Assembly (NCBI GenBank): GCA_047638815.1
Contig: JBLIMR010000001.1
Location: 310,001 to 374,000 of the forward strand
Source: JAJRRH01 sp047638815
GTDB taxonomy: Bacteria > Bacteroidota > Bacteroidia > Flavobacteriales_D > JABDKJ01
Reading direction: 5' to 3'
Length of the DNA: 64,000 bases
In this document: positions 1 to 8,947 of the stretch, piece by piece
Layout of the letters: each line of letters begins with the position of its first letter
Numbering within the stretch: position 1 is the first letter of the stretch
Position numbers and translations under genes: made by a program
Notes under the pieces: generated by a model
What the model was told of the DNA's origin: nothing
The model's input: only the letters and a program-made list of their open reading frames with translations
Databases searched by the model: none

Positions 1-574
1 AACTCACTATATCGGTCAGGGGTAAGGATCCCATTTCTTCATTCGAATCTTGTGAGAATATTCCCATAATCTTATATCCAAAGTCCCTGTTTTTATTAAT
101 TACTTGTGCAAATTCTTGGGCCAGTACACCATCTCCGGCAATTACAATACGTTTGAAGTTGTACCCTTTTTTTCTGTAGTTTTTGATGTAATAACTCAAT
201 AAAACTCTCCATATGAAAACCAATGGGAATAGAATGATTAAGGTCCACATCAGCTGTTCTCTAGAGTAGAAAAAGGCTTTTCTTACTACCCAAAAGGCCG
301 TGATTAAAAGAGTATGCAAAGCTAACAGTTGTAATAGTTTGCCAGCCATCTTGTCCAATAGGAACAGTCGTTCCTTGTCATAGACTCTGAGAACGAAGGA
401 AGCAACTAGCCACGAGAAGTTAAAGACCAAAAAAAGTATGAAATATTCATCGTTCGATAGATTAGCAAAACTTTTAAACTTAATGATATATCCAATGATG
501 AACGCAACGTTAATTACGATGAGATCACCGGTAAGTAAAATACTTTTTATGAACCTAGAGTAGTTGCCATTCAT
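1..574 (-). CDS. Undecaprenyl-phosphate sugar phosphotransferase, N-terminal part (cut by window edge)
   Basis: The reading frame is open from an ATG at 574 to the left edge, about 191 residues, so the C-terminal catalytic part lies outside the window. Four hydrophobic segments are visible (about residues 12-31, 44-62, 80-97 and 108-130), then a basic stretch and a Rossmann-like start, FKRIVIAGDG (140-149). This is the layout of the WcaJ/PssY-type polyprenyl glycosylphosphotransferases, which load the first sugar phosphate onto undecaprenyl phosphate at the inner membrane. A TAGCTTTG promoter element lies 7 bases before the ATG. Membership of the family is inferred from topology plus the CoA-binding-like motif; the transferred sugar cannot be told. 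Confidence 0.8.
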   Translation of the reverse strand, partial: MNGNYSRFIKSILLTGDLIVINVAFIIGYIIKFKSFANLSNDEYFILFLVFNFSWLVASFVLRVYDKERLFLLDKMAGKLLQLLALHTLLITAFWVVRKAFFYSREQLMWTLIILFPLVFIWRVLLSYYIKNYRKKGYNFKRIVIAGDGVLAQEFAQVINKNRDFGYKIMGIFSQDSNEEMGSLPLTDIVS

Positions 575-581
575 AGCCCTG

Positions 582-589
582 CAAAGCTA
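582..589 (-). promoter_or_regulatory. -7 promoter element TAGCTTTG of the sugar phosphotransferase gene
   Basis: Exact match to the Bacteroidota consensus TAnnTTTG, seven bases before the ATG at 574, giving a predicted leader of about 3 nt. A TTG lies only 14 bases upstream, so the -33 element is not convincing. Confidence 0.5.
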
Positions 590-622
590 GAATTAATTTG
601 ACACAATATATCCTTTGCTGAA

Positions 623-1900
623 CTACGATCTAGATGGAGGTATTAATTTTCTATTCCACAAAAGCATGGAAAAAAACACAATAAAGACCAGACCTTTTTG
701 CCTTTCTAACATGCTCTCAGTAAGCATGGACATTGTAACGACAAGAACAAAAATCATTAACATCCAATCTTCGCTATTATAGCCCCTGAGGAACATTAAA
801 ACAAAAATCAATAGAAGAGCAGAAAGACCCAATATTCCTAGTGCAATAGTTGTCTGTAGATATTGATTGTGAGGGTTGAATCGATATTGTATTGCCAAGT
901 CAAATTTATTCTTCTCATATATTTTCACTAACTCATCAATGGTGTCTCCTGTGCCAACACCAATTATCGGTGACCTAACAATGCATTCAATAGCATTTTT
1001 CCATTTTTCAATTCTTATAGATCTTCCGCCCCATTTATTTTCTGTATAATCTGTCTCAAGATCAACCATCTCTGTAAAGCGCTCCTTATTTACGGTATTG
1101 ATTGATATCAAAAAGTAAGCAAAGAGAGGGATAACGATTGCGACCATCAAGGGAGTCTTCCATTTTTTCGTTTGTATAAAATAATAGAGACTCAAGGCAA
1201 AGACACACACAATAAACACCAATATTTCCATCCGACTGGAGAGAAAAATTAGTGTTGTGAATAGGGTTAAAAGAATTATTATCGAAACTGGGCTAAGCTT
1301 TCTTATTTGGAAATCTGGGCTAATTATATGTTCACTGAGATAAGCAAAAATGCCAAAGACGATAAATAAAGCCAAATAGATTGGATCAAATCCTATTGGA
1401 GTACTAAAATTTCTATAAGTCAGATAGTTTATTAGCGGTTGTGGGTCAGGGTGGGTGAAGAAACTATTAAAGGCAATGAATATCCCCATCCCAATTGCCA
1501 GAAGAAGGGCAATGTAAAATGTTCTTAAAATAAAGCTGGTATGAACTTCACCAAGCTTTGGACCTGTAGACAAAAATAAAGGGATCAGAAGCAAAGATAA
1601 CTTGTACTCTAACTCCTTGCCACCATACTCCATGTTAGCCGTATAAAGTAAACCAAGGGCATGTAAAAAATAAAAAAGAATAAAAAATAGACCTAGCCTA
1701 TTTGCCTTAACTTTTATTAAGAAATTTTTGAATGGGTTGCTTACTAGCCATGCAATTCCCAAAAGTCCAACACCTAGTGAATTAAAATTTACAGGCAAAA
1801 AAAGCGAAATAATGAAAAATGAGATGGACAGCATGAAGATGCTAATCAAGGAATTGGGAAAAAGTTCCGCTTTATGTCTCTTTAAAAATGTGATCATCAA
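623..1900 (-). CDS. O-antigen ligase / polymerase family membrane protein
   Basis: A 425-residue polytopic membrane protein with about ten or more hydrophobic segments. The Wzy_C (O-antigen ligase) pattern is visible: a conserved arginine after a membrane segment (SSR 221-223), a long periplasmic loop, RSPIIGVGTGD at 309-319 and HNQYLQ at 344-349 just before the next membrane helix. Proteins of this family either polymerise lipid-linked repeat units or transfer glycan from undecaprenyl diphosphate to lipid A core or protein; sequence alone does not separate these roles. It overlaps the upstream glycosyltransferase by an ATGA (1897-1900), so the two are translationally coupled, and it sits in the same minus-strand unit as the sugar phosphotransferase. 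Confidence 0.85.
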   Translation of the reverse strand: MMITFLKRHKAELFPNSLISIFMLSISFFIISLFLPVNFNSLGVGLLGIAWLVSNPFKNFLIKVKANRLGLFFILFYFLHALGLLYTANMEYGGKELEYKLSLLLIPLFLSTGPKLGEVHTSFILRTFYIALLLAIGMGIFIAFNSFFTHPDPQPLINYLTYRNFSTPIGFDPIYLALFIVFGIFAYLSEHIISPDFQIRKLSPVSIIILLTLFTTLIFLSSRMEILVFIVCVFALSLYYFIQTKKWKTPLMVAIVIPLFAYFLISINTVNKERFTEMVDLETDYTENKWGGRSIRIEKWKNAIECIVRSPIIGVGTGDTIDELVKIYEKNKFDLAIQYRFNPHNQYLQTTIALGILGLSALLLIFVLMFLRGYNSEDWMLMIFVLVVTMSMLTESMLERQKGLVFIVFFSMLLWNRKLIPPSRS

Positions 1901-2991
1901 TTGGTGCGTAAAGTTTTAATGAACAATTTTTCATACTGTTCATTGATGTTATTCCAAGAGTAATCGTTTTTAATTTTAAGTAAGTTATTTGAGATCATAC
2001 GCTCTTCATTTATTTTACTTTCATCATCAATGATTTTAGTTACCTCAAGCGCACTGCTGAAATAATATCCGTCATCTTCCAAAACTGCTCTGTTAAATTC
2101 ATTGTTGTGTGCTACAATACATATTGCACATCCCATTGCTTCCAATAAACTGGGATTAGTGCCTCCAACACTGTGACCGTGAAAATATAGTTTACAGTTT
2201 TGACGAAGACAATCGAGGAGTTCAAGATCATAGATGCCACCAATAAATTTTATTTGATCATTAGTTTCAAATTTCTTCTGAAGATGTTTTGAAAACTCAT
2301 TGGTCAGCTTTCCTATAACGATAAATGGATCGGTCTCATTGGATTTTGAGTATCCATCCAAAATCATTTCTATATTATTTTCAGGTTCCATTCTTGCGAC
2401 CAGCAGGTAGTAATTACCCGGATGAACACCTATTTTATCTAAGAGAGACTTTTCTCTTAATGGAGCAACAGGTGCGCCATATGCGATGAAAGTAGAATTG
2501 ATACTATACTTTTCGTCCAAGTATGACTTAATGCCCTTCGAGTCAGCCACAATAGCATTACTAGAACGAACAGCCCATTTTTCAGCTTTACGTAAAAAAT
2601 ATTGAACCTTACCTGAAAACTTACTCCGTTTCCATTCCATACCATCCATATTGGTTATGATTTTAACATTCTTTGGCATAAGCTTGGCCCAAATTGAACT
2701 ACTCGTGTATCCCAATTGTAATATGACGTCATAATTTCTTTTTCTTGCATCAAGAATACAATTGAAATCGTAAATGAATTGCCCCGCGGTACCAATCTTA
2801 CCTTCCCAATCAGTAGCATGCACTATGTTGACTCCATTCCAAGTGCTTTGTTGATATGGATGCAAGCTGGAACTGTAGACCCACACATCATGATTCTTTT
2901 TTGTCAAATACAATGAGAGATACTCCGCAAATTGTTCAAATCCACCATAGGCGTTTGGGATTCCTCTTGTGCCAATTATTGCAATTCTCAT
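1897..2991 (-). CDS. Glycosyltransferase family 4, DUF1972 / WchF-like (rhamnosyltransferase type)
   Basis: 364 residues with two Rossmann domains. The N-terminus GTRGIPNAYGGFEQ (7-20) is the hallmark of the DUF1972 group, whose known members (for example Cps2T/WchF) add rhamnose as second sugar of a repeat unit. The C-terminal half carries a donor-binding stretch, VARMEPENN (about 203) and HSVGGTNPSLLEAMG (about 273-287), with the family's glycine-rich turn and glutamate. Expected to act on the cytoplasmic face on an undecaprenyl-linked sugar. The start is well supported because the conserved N-terminal motif begins at residue 2. A TATATTTG element ends 4 bases before the ATG, so the mRNA is probably leaderless. 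Confidence 0.87.
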   Translation of the reverse strand: MRIAIIGTRGIPNAYGGFEQFAEYLSLYLTKKNHDVWVYSSSLHPYQQSTWNGVNIVHATDWEGKIGTAGQFIYDFNCILDARKRNYDVILQLGYTSSSIWAKLMPKNVKIITNMDGMEWKRSKFSGKVQYFLRKAEKWAVRSSNAIVADSKGIKSYLDEKYSINSTFIAYGAPVAPLREKSLLDKIGVHPGNYYLLVARMEPENNIEMILDGYSKSNETDPFIVIGKLTNEFSKHLQKKFETNDQIKFIGGIYDLELLDCLRQNCKLYFHGHSVGGTNPSLLEAMGCAICIVAHNNEFNRAVLEDDGYYFSSALEVTKIIDDESKINEERMISNNLLKIKNDYSWNNINEQYEKLFIKTLRTN

Positions 2992-2995
2992 GTGC

Positions 2996-3024
2996 CAAAT
3001 ATACGTTTGAATTTATATGTGCAA
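2996..3024 (-). promoter_or_regulatory. Promoter of the DUF1972 glycosyltransferase operon
   Basis: On the minus strand TTG (3024-3022), 18 bases, TATATTTG (3003-2996), then GCAC and the ATG at 2991. It fits TTG-N18-TAnnTTTG. A start point about 5 nt after the element would fall on the A of the start codon. Confidence 0.7.
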
Positions 3025-3184
3025 GAAAAGAATAATATAGGATATTTATTTGGGGTTAAGCTAATTTGAGTTAAGATCATTTTTCATTTTTGGAAACGAT
3101 ATTATCGGATATATGGCAATGGAGGTTTCCTCATGGACATATATCTTTCAACACTTTATACTTTTTAAAGTAAACCTAATGGCG

Positions 3185-3213
3185 TTGCAGCTTTAATATA
3201 ATACCTAAATTTG
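3185..3213 (+). promoter_or_regulatory. Promoter of the wzx-led glycosyltransferase operon
   Basis: TTG (3185-3187), 18 bases, TAAATTTG (3206-3213), a full match to the Bacteroidota housekeeping promoter pattern. It lies about 48 bases before the GTG start at 3262 and diverges from the promoter of the minus-strand operon; the rest of the 270-base intergenic region shows nothing else I can name. Confidence 0.65.
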
Positions 3214-3261
3214 ATTTTTTAATAATTTCCGGATTAACTTAAACTAATTCCTGTCAGATAA

Positions 3262-4584
3262 GTGTTGAAAATCAGTACGATAATTAGGCTAATTGAGAAA
3301 ATTGGCAAGCGACTTTTGACAAACTCTATGTGGCTAATTATTGATAGGATTATTCGTCTTATCATAGGATTATTTATTGGTGTATTGGTGGCTAGATATC
3401 TTGGGCCAGAGCGATTGGGGATTTGGAATTATTGCATTGCCATCTTCACTTTTTTCATCATTTTCCCATCATTGGGATTGGAATATATAGTGCCACGAGA
3501 ACTGATCAAGAGAAAAAGTGAAGAAGCTGCGATTGTTAATACTTCAATTGTTTTAAAGTTCTTAGGGGCAACTATAGGTATTGTTTGCTCTGTGGTGTTC
3601 ATGGGAATATTTAAAGGGTTTGATAGTTACCTCATTCCCTTGATTTTCATATTGACCTCAGGATATCTATTTCAATCATTTGATATTATTGATTTTTATT
3701 ATCAGTCAAAGCTGGAGCAAAAAAAATCTGTTATCGCTCGAATGATAGCATTCATCATCGTAGCTGCCTATAAATTTTATTTAGTGCAATCTGGCGCTCC
3801 GCTCATATGGTTTGTTGCTTCTTCAACCATAGACTTTGCCATAGGGTCAATTGGATTGATTTATACATTTAGAAATAATCCGATTCCATTAAACTTAAGA
3901 TTATTCAATAGTTCGATTGCAAAAAGCCTTCTAAAAGATTCACTTGTGTTTTCACTAAGCGCTTTAGTGGTGGTATTGTATTATAAAATTGATCAAGTTA
4001 TGATCACAGAAATTTTAGGAGAAGAACAAAATGGAATTTATTCTGTGGCCATTAGAATATATGAGCTTATCACTTTTTTACCTGCTATATTAGTCTCATC
4101 ATTTTTGCCTGTAAATACGGAAAGTTTTATGTCTGATGAAACGCTGTTTCGAGCAAGTTTGAAACAACTCTATGCGATTATTACCTATTTGGCGATCGTT
4201 TTCACATTTGGAGCATGGTTTTTTGGTCCTTGGATTATGAATGCTTTATATGGGGTGGACTATGAGGGATCGGGTAAAATATTTCAGTTAGTAGGTCTTG
4301 GATTTTACTTTATATTTATGGGTATGGCAACTAGTAATTATTTGATTGTAAGAAATATGAAGAAATTCATACTTTTTAAAAGCATGATTGGCTTGCTATT
4401 AAATGTTGCCTTAAATTTGTGGTTAATTCCGAAAATTGGATTAGTTGGCGCTGCAGTAGCTTCAATAGCCTCTAATTTCGTATCTACTTTTCTTATTCTG
4501 TTGTTAAAGGAGAATCATGGACATTTAGAGTTAATATTATCTCCTTTTAACATTAAATCAATTAAGCGATTTATCAAGTATTGA
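3262..4584 (+). CDS. wzx: Wzx-type oligosaccharide flippase
   Basis: 440 residues with about twelve to fourteen hydrophobic segments and the typical N-terminus of the PST/Wzx branch of the MOP superfamily: an amphipathic start, then ARYLGPERLGIWNYC (about 45-59). It should move undecaprenyl-diphosphate-linked oligosaccharides from the cytoplasmic to the periplasmic leaflet, where the neighbouring ligase/polymerase acts. The frame opens with GTG at 3262; an in-frame ATG 22 codons later (MWLIIDR) is an alternative. First gene of a seven-gene plus-strand unit, 4 bases before the next gene. Length is normal for the family. Confidence 0.88.
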   Translation: MLKISTIIRLIEKIGKRLLTNSMWLIIDRIIRLIIGLFIGVLVARYLGPERLGIWNYCIAIFTFFIIFPSLGLEYIVPRELIKRKSEEAAIVNTSIVLKFLGATIGIVCSVVFMGIFKGFDSYLIPLIFILTSGYLFQSFDIIDFYYQSKLEQKKSVIARMIAFIIVAAYKFYLVQSGAPLIWFVASSTIDFAIGSIGLIYTFRNNPIPLNLRLFNSSIAKSLLKDSLVFSLSALVVVLYYKIDQVMITEILGEEQNGIYSVAIRIYELITFLPAILVSSFLPVNTESFMSDETLFRASLKQLYAIITYLAIVFTFGAWFFGPWIMNALYGVDYEGSGKIFQLVGLGFYFIFMGMATSNYLIVRNMKKFILFKSMIGLLLNVALNLWLIPKIGLVGAAVASIASNFVSTFLILLLKENHGHLELILSPFNIKSIKRFIKY

Positions 4585-4588
4585 ATTT

Positions 4589-5377
4589 ATGAAGGAAAAC
4601 ATAAAACGGTTTATTTCTAAGGTAAATCTATTTGGATTTGATGCGTATAAGTTTAAAAGTTCTTTGCGTGGATTATCATTTTACAATAAAGATTTTAAAG
4701 AAATAAAAAGGCAAAAAGGAAAGGATGACCAATTTCCGTTTGGAAAAAAAATGCCAATTTTGGATGAGAGAGAAGAAACTTCGGGAAATATGACTGGCCA
4801 TTATTTTCATCAAGATTTATATGTTGCAAGAAGAATTTTCAAAAAAAATCCAGAAAATCATTTGGATATAGGTTCAAGGACAGATGGATTTGTTGCACAT
4901 GTAGCGAGTTATAGAAAAATTGAGGTAATGGACATAAGACCTCAGGACGTCAATATTGAAAACATTGAGTTTAGACAAGCTGACTTAATGATTTTGCCTA
5001 AAGATTTATTGAGCAAATATGATTCAATTTCATCTCTACATGTCATCGAACATTTCGGTCTTGGGAGGTATGGAGATCCTATAGACTATTTTGGACATCT
5101 TAAGGCAATTGAAAACATTACGAAAATGTTGAGTTCGGGCGGTAGGTTTTATTTTTCTACACCAATAGGAAGACAACGAATAGAGTTCAATGCGCACCGT
5201 ATTTTCTCTGTGAATTATTTAATATCATTGTTCCAAAAAGACTATTCGATAGATAGGTTTTCTTATGTAGATGATCAAGGAGACTTTTTTGAAAATGCTC
5301 CCATTGATGATAAATCTGTTGAGGAAAATTACAACTTTAATTATGGCTGTGGAATTTTCGAATTAGTAAAACATTAA
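4589..5377 (+). CDS. DUF268 family protein, methyltransferase-like
   Basis: 262 residues. HLDIGSR (about 92-98) resembles motif I of class I SAM methyltransferases, and SSLHVIEHFGLGRYGDP (about 148-164) is the signature of DUF268, a family often found in polysaccharide clusters. GGRFYFSTPIGRQR follows in the position of the last strands of the methyltransferase fold. No member's reaction is known to me, so methylation of a sugar or nucleotide sugar is inference from fold and context. It lies between the flippase and the transferases in a tightly packed unit. Confidence 0.75.
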   Translation: MKENIKRFISKVNLFGFDAYKFKSSLRGLSFYNKDFKEIKRQKGKDDQFPFGKKMPILDEREETSGNMTGHYFHQDLYVARRIFKKNPENHLDIGSRTDGFVAHVASYRKIEVMDIRPQDVNIENIEFRQADLMILPKDLLSKYDSISSLHVIEHFGLGRYGDPIDYFGHLKAIENITKMLSSGGRFYFSTPIGRQRIEFNAHRIFSVNYLISLFQKDYSIDRFSYVDDQGDFFENAPIDDKSVEENYNFNYGCGIFELVKH

Positions 5378-5383
5378 ATCCCA

Positions 5384-6316
5384 ATGAAATCAGTTGTTAA
5401 GCGTTTCCTTGCAATTTTTGGGATAAGATCAAAGTATGATTCCGAAAGGCACAAGAAGTATACATTCTTAAAAAAGAAACTTGAATCTTCATCAGAAAGT
5501 GATAAGAAGGGGACAAGCATAATTATTTTCTCTAAGGATCGTGCAATGCAGTTGGAATCACTAATGCAGAGCTATTTTTGGCATGTTAAAAATCCAGTCC
5601 CTGTCCATGTCATCTATCAGGCCTCCTTTCAAAAGTATCAAAAGGCCTATGATCAAGTGATGGAATTGTTCACGGAGCAGGACGTTTCTTTTATTAAAGA
5701 ACAGGATTTTAAATCGGATTTAACTATAGTCATTAATACGTTAGAATGTTCCAAAATCCTCTTTTTGGTAGATGATTTGGTTTTTAAAGAACAAGTAGAT
5801 TTTAATGAATTCACTAACATTAATCCCAAAGAATATGTTGCAAGTTTGAGGCTTGGTGATCATCTTAATTATGCATACACCCTTGATGAAAATCAACCAC
5901 TTCCATCTTTGGTGAAATCAAATAAACACCCCGGAATGGTGACATGGTCATGGCATAAAGGGTATGGTGATTGGGCATATCCATTGTCTGTAGATGGTAA
6001 TTTGTTTGATAAAAATGAATTGAAATTATTAATAAGCAGTTTAGATTTTAAAGCGCCTAATTCATTTGAGGAATCTTTGCAAATTATGCATGAATTTTAT
6101 GCTCTAAAAAAGGGCATCTGCTACAGTAACTCTATTATAGTGAATAACCCTTGTAATAAAGTACAAAATGAAAACGACAATACTTTTGGTGAAATTAGTA
6201 TTGATGATTTAAATGAAAAATGGTTAGAAGGATTTCGAATTGATTTTAATGTTTATGACGGAATTCGGAATATAAGCGCCCATCAGGAACTTCCAATTAA
6301 ATTTGTGAAAAGATGA
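5384..6316 (+). CDS. Putative glycosyltransferase (GT-A like), function unknown
   Basis: 310 residues. After a basic, charged N-terminus, TSIIIFSKDRAMQLESL (about 44-60) looks like the first beta-alpha unit of a nucleotide-diphospho-sugar transferase, and KILFLVDDLVF (about 124-134) looks like the strand ending in the metal-binding D-D. This pattern and its place between polysaccharide genes suggest a GT-A glycosyltransferase, but I do not recognise a named family. It overlaps the next gene by ATGA (6313-6316), which indicates coupled translation. Confidence 0.55.
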   Translation: MKSVVKRFLAIFGIRSKYDSERHKKYTFLKKKLESSSESDKKGTSIIIFSKDRAMQLESLMQSYFWHVKNPVPVHVIYQASFQKYQKAYDQVMELFTEQDVSFIKEQDFKSDLTIVINTLECSKILFLVDDLVFKEQVDFNEFTNINPKEYVASLRLGDHLNYAYTLDENQPLPSLVKSNKHPGMVTWSWHKGYGDWAYPLSVDGNLFDKNELKLLISSLDFKAPNSFEESLQIMHEFYALKKGICYSNSIIVNNPCNKVQNENDNTFGEISIDDLNEKWLEGFRIDFNVYDGIRNISAHQELPIKFVKR

Positions 6317-7341
6317 AATATTCCAATCCATTAGTGAGTGTTATTATGCCGGCATTTAACGCTGATAAATATATATCATCAGCCATTGAATCAATAATTC
6401 AACAATCATATAATAATTGGGAATTAATAGTTGTCGATGATGGTTCAACAGATAAAACAAATGAGATTGTCAGGACATATATGACAAAAGACGAGCGTAT
6501 AAAACTATATGTCAATAATATAAACAGAGGGTTGATATTCACCAGAAATAGAGGCCTGGAGAATGCAAATGGCAAGTATATTGCCAATCTGGATAGTGAC
6601 GATATTTCTTTGACTTCGAGGCTTGAAGAGCAGGTTAGATTTTTAGAAGGAAATCCGGACTACGTTCTACTAGGTTCTGGGAGTAATCTAATAAACAGTC
6701 TTGGAAAAAAAATTGGAGTAATAGATCGTAATATTCCGAATGAACATTTAAAGACATTGTTGTTGTTCAGTAATTATTTTATCAATTCATCTGTATTAAT
6801 GAGAATTGACAAATTGTGGAATTTAAAATACTCGAATAACTATCCTCTGTCAGAAGATTTCAACCTATTTATTGAATTAAGTAACAAAGGAGAAATTGGG
6901 AACCTTAACAAGTCATTGATAAATTATAGAATTCACGATCACAATATTAGCATTGAGAGACAAGATGAATTAAGTAAAGTAAATCGATTAATTCTTCAAA
7001 AACAACTTTTGAGATTAGATGTTAGACCATCCAGTTCGGAGCTGATGATCCATAGTTCACTGGTAAACGGTGAGAATGTAAAAACGGAATCTGAATTGAA
7101 TGATATTGAAGCTTGGCTATTTAAATTAATTGAGGCCAATCAAGAAAAGAAATTGTATGATGAAAAGTTGTTCAACTATTATTGTGCTTTTTTTTACAGA
7201 AGAGCATGTGAATGGACAAAGGGCGGAATTGCTTCAATCGTAAATTATCGGAAATCGACACTTAGGAAACATTTAAAAGGAGATTTTAAAGGTAATTCTG
7301 TTTTCTTTGTAAAATCAATATTCAATCAAATCAGAATATGA
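6313..7341 (+). CDS. Glycosyltransferase family 2
   Basis: 342 residues. The GT2 fold is clear: VSVIMPAFNADKYI (8-21), VVDDGSTD (about 41-48) binding the nucleotide, and ANLDSDD (about 90-96) as the DxD metal site. The C-terminal third has no motif I recognise and may determine the acceptor. It should transfer one sugar from a nucleotide donor to the lipid-linked repeat unit in the cytoplasm. ATGA overlaps link it to both neighbours. Confidence 0.87.
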   Translation: MKYSNPLVSVIMPAFNADKYISSAIESIIQQSYNNWELIVVDDGSTDKTNEIVRTYMTKDERIKLYVNNINRGLIFTRNRGLENANGKYIANLDSDDISLTSRLEEQVRFLEGNPDYVLLGSGSNLINSLGKKIGVIDRNIPNEHLKTLLLFSNYFINSSVLMRIDKLWNLKYSNNYPLSEDFNLFIELSNKGEIGNLNKSLINYRIHDHNISIERQDELSKVNRLILQKQLLRLDVRPSSSELMIHSSLVNGENVKTESELNDIEAWLFKLIEANQEKKLYDEKLFNYYCAFFYRRACEWTKGGIASIVNYRKSTLRKHLKGDFKGNSVFFVKSIFNQIRI

Positions 7342-8138
7342 AATCAAAGGTAAGTGTTGTAATTCCCGTTTATAATTCGGGCAAGTTCTTACTCGAGACA
7401 ATTGCTTCCGTTGACATGCAGACTTACGAAAATGTTGAGCTTATTATTGTCAACAATTGCTCCACAGAAAAACACACGCTGGATATTTTAAAGACGCTTC
7501 GTGAAAACCGAACTGTTGTTGATTCATCCTTAACTGGGTTGTCTCAGGCTAGGAACGATGGGATTAAAAAAGCATCGGGAACATTCATCTTACCTTTGGA
7601 TGCTGATGATATCATAAAACCAACATTTATTGATCGATGTATTGACCAATTTAATACCGATATTTCAATAAAAGTTGTACGATCGCAAGTTGAATTGTTT
7701 GGTGTGAAAAATGGAACAATTTTCTTCGATGAATATTGTTATAACAAACTTCTGGCGAGAAATCTAATGGTGGCAACATCGATGTTTAAAAAGGAAGACT
7801 GGTCAATTATTGGTGGTTATGACACGTCTTTTACAACCTGTTTTGAAGATTGGGAATTTTGGATTAATTTATTGAAAGGTGATGGGAAAGTTGGAACAGT
7901 TAACGAGACATTGTTTAGGTATAGAACCAGGAAGGGAAGTATGATGAATTCATTAAACTTGATCGATTTGAAAAGAGTGAGAAAACAGATTTGGAAAAAG
8001 CATAAAGCCCAATTTGGGAAGCATTTTGTTGATCCTGTTGAATGTTTTGAATACAAATATGTTGCAGATAGTAAAGCATTTAAGATGGGGAATATTTTGC
8101 TGAAGCCTTTTGAGAGATTCAAATTAATGAAAGGTTAA
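7338..8138 (+). CDS. Glycosyltransferase family 2
   Basis: 266 residues: VSVVIPVYNSGKFL (4-17), IVNNCSTE (about 36-43, in place of the usual DDGST), PLDADD (about 91-96) as metal site and CFEDWEFWINLL (about 163-174), the ED-containing acceptor-side motif of GT2 enzymes. The N-N-C-S nucleotide loop without the second aspartate is a mild departure from the family norm. Coupled to the gene before by ATGA and to the gene after by TAATG. Confidence 0.85.
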   Translation: MKSKVSVVIPVYNSGKFLLETIASVDMQTYENVELIIVNNCSTEKHTLDILKTLRENRTVVDSSLTGLSQARNDGIKKASGTFILPLDADDIIKPTFIDRCIDQFNTDISIKVVRSQVELFGVKNGTIFFDEYCYNKLLARNLMVATSMFKKEDWSIIGGYDTSFTTCFEDWEFWINLLKGDGKVGTVNETLFRYRTRKGSMMNSLNLIDLKRVRKQIWKKHKAQFGKHFVDPVECFEYKYVADSKAFKMGNILLKPFERFKLMKG

Positions 8139-8947
8139 TGTCCGAAATAAAACTTGCTGCTGTTGTAGTTATTTATAATCAATTATTTTTCGAGACGGAA
8201 ACATATCGAACGCTATTATCTGGGATTGACATTCAATTATTAATATATGACAATAGCCTTAAAGCTCAAGTAGTAAAAGAAGACAATACCATTAAATATA
8301 TTCATAACCCGTATAACCCTGGAGTAAGTACAGCCTACAACAAAGCAATTCTTTGGGCTAATGAAATTTCTGCAACACACCTTCTGTTATTGGATAGTGA
8401 TTCTACGTTTTCTATAGATGCAATCAAAAATTATCTTCAAGGAATATCTAATTACCCGACACATATTATTCTTCCAAGTTTGTATTCAAACAATAGAAAA
8501 ATCTCTCCTTTTTATTTTTCCTTTGGCAAAAGTCATTATGGAGATAATATCAAGTGTGGAGAATTAAACCTCGGTAAGCAACTGGCCATTAACGCGGGTA
8601 CTATTTTGCCGTTACAACAAATTGGCTCTTGCAGATTTAATGAGGAATTACCTTTGGATTGGAGTGATGTGTATTTCTTTAGAAAGGCCTCAGAAAAACA
8701 TGTTAAAGCCAGACATATTTCATTGGAAATACAGCATGGATTATCAGAGCATGAGAAACAAAGCCTGACTACTTCTAAGATAAGATTTATTCACTATATT
8801 AACGGTATACCTATAGTGGCAAGTAACTTTTTTGAACATGCTTTGATGTTGTTTTGGGCAAAACTAAGGGTGCTAAAATTATGTGTAAGATTTAAGACTA
8901 TTTGGTTTTTGAAAAGATTTTTAACAAGCTTTTATGCAGGATCCTAA
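8138..8947 (+). CDS. Glycosyltransferase family 2, rhamnosyltransferase-like
   Basis: 269 residues. AAVVVIYNQLFFETETYRT (7-25), LIYDNSL (about 35-41), NPGVSTAYNKAI (about 57-68) and LLLLDSDST (about 83-91) form the pattern of the GT2 subgroup that includes rhamnosyltransferases (short donor loop, N-x-G-V, D-x-D). The end is hydrophobic and basic, suggesting membrane association. The last 14 bases overlap the next gene in another frame. Confidence 0.78.
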   Translation: MSEIKLAAVVVIYNQLFFETETYRTLLSGIDIQLLIYDNSLKAQVVKEDNTIKYIHNPYNPGVSTAYNKAILWANEISATHLLLLDSDSTFSIDAIKNYLQGISNYPTHIILPSLYSNNRKISPFYFSFGKSHYGDNIKCGELNLGKQLAINAGTILPLQQIGSCRFNEELPLDWSDVYFFRKASEKHVKARHISLEIQHGLSEHEKQSLTTSKIRFIHYINGIPIVASNFFEHALMLFWAKLRVLKLCVRFKTIWFLKRFLTSFYAGS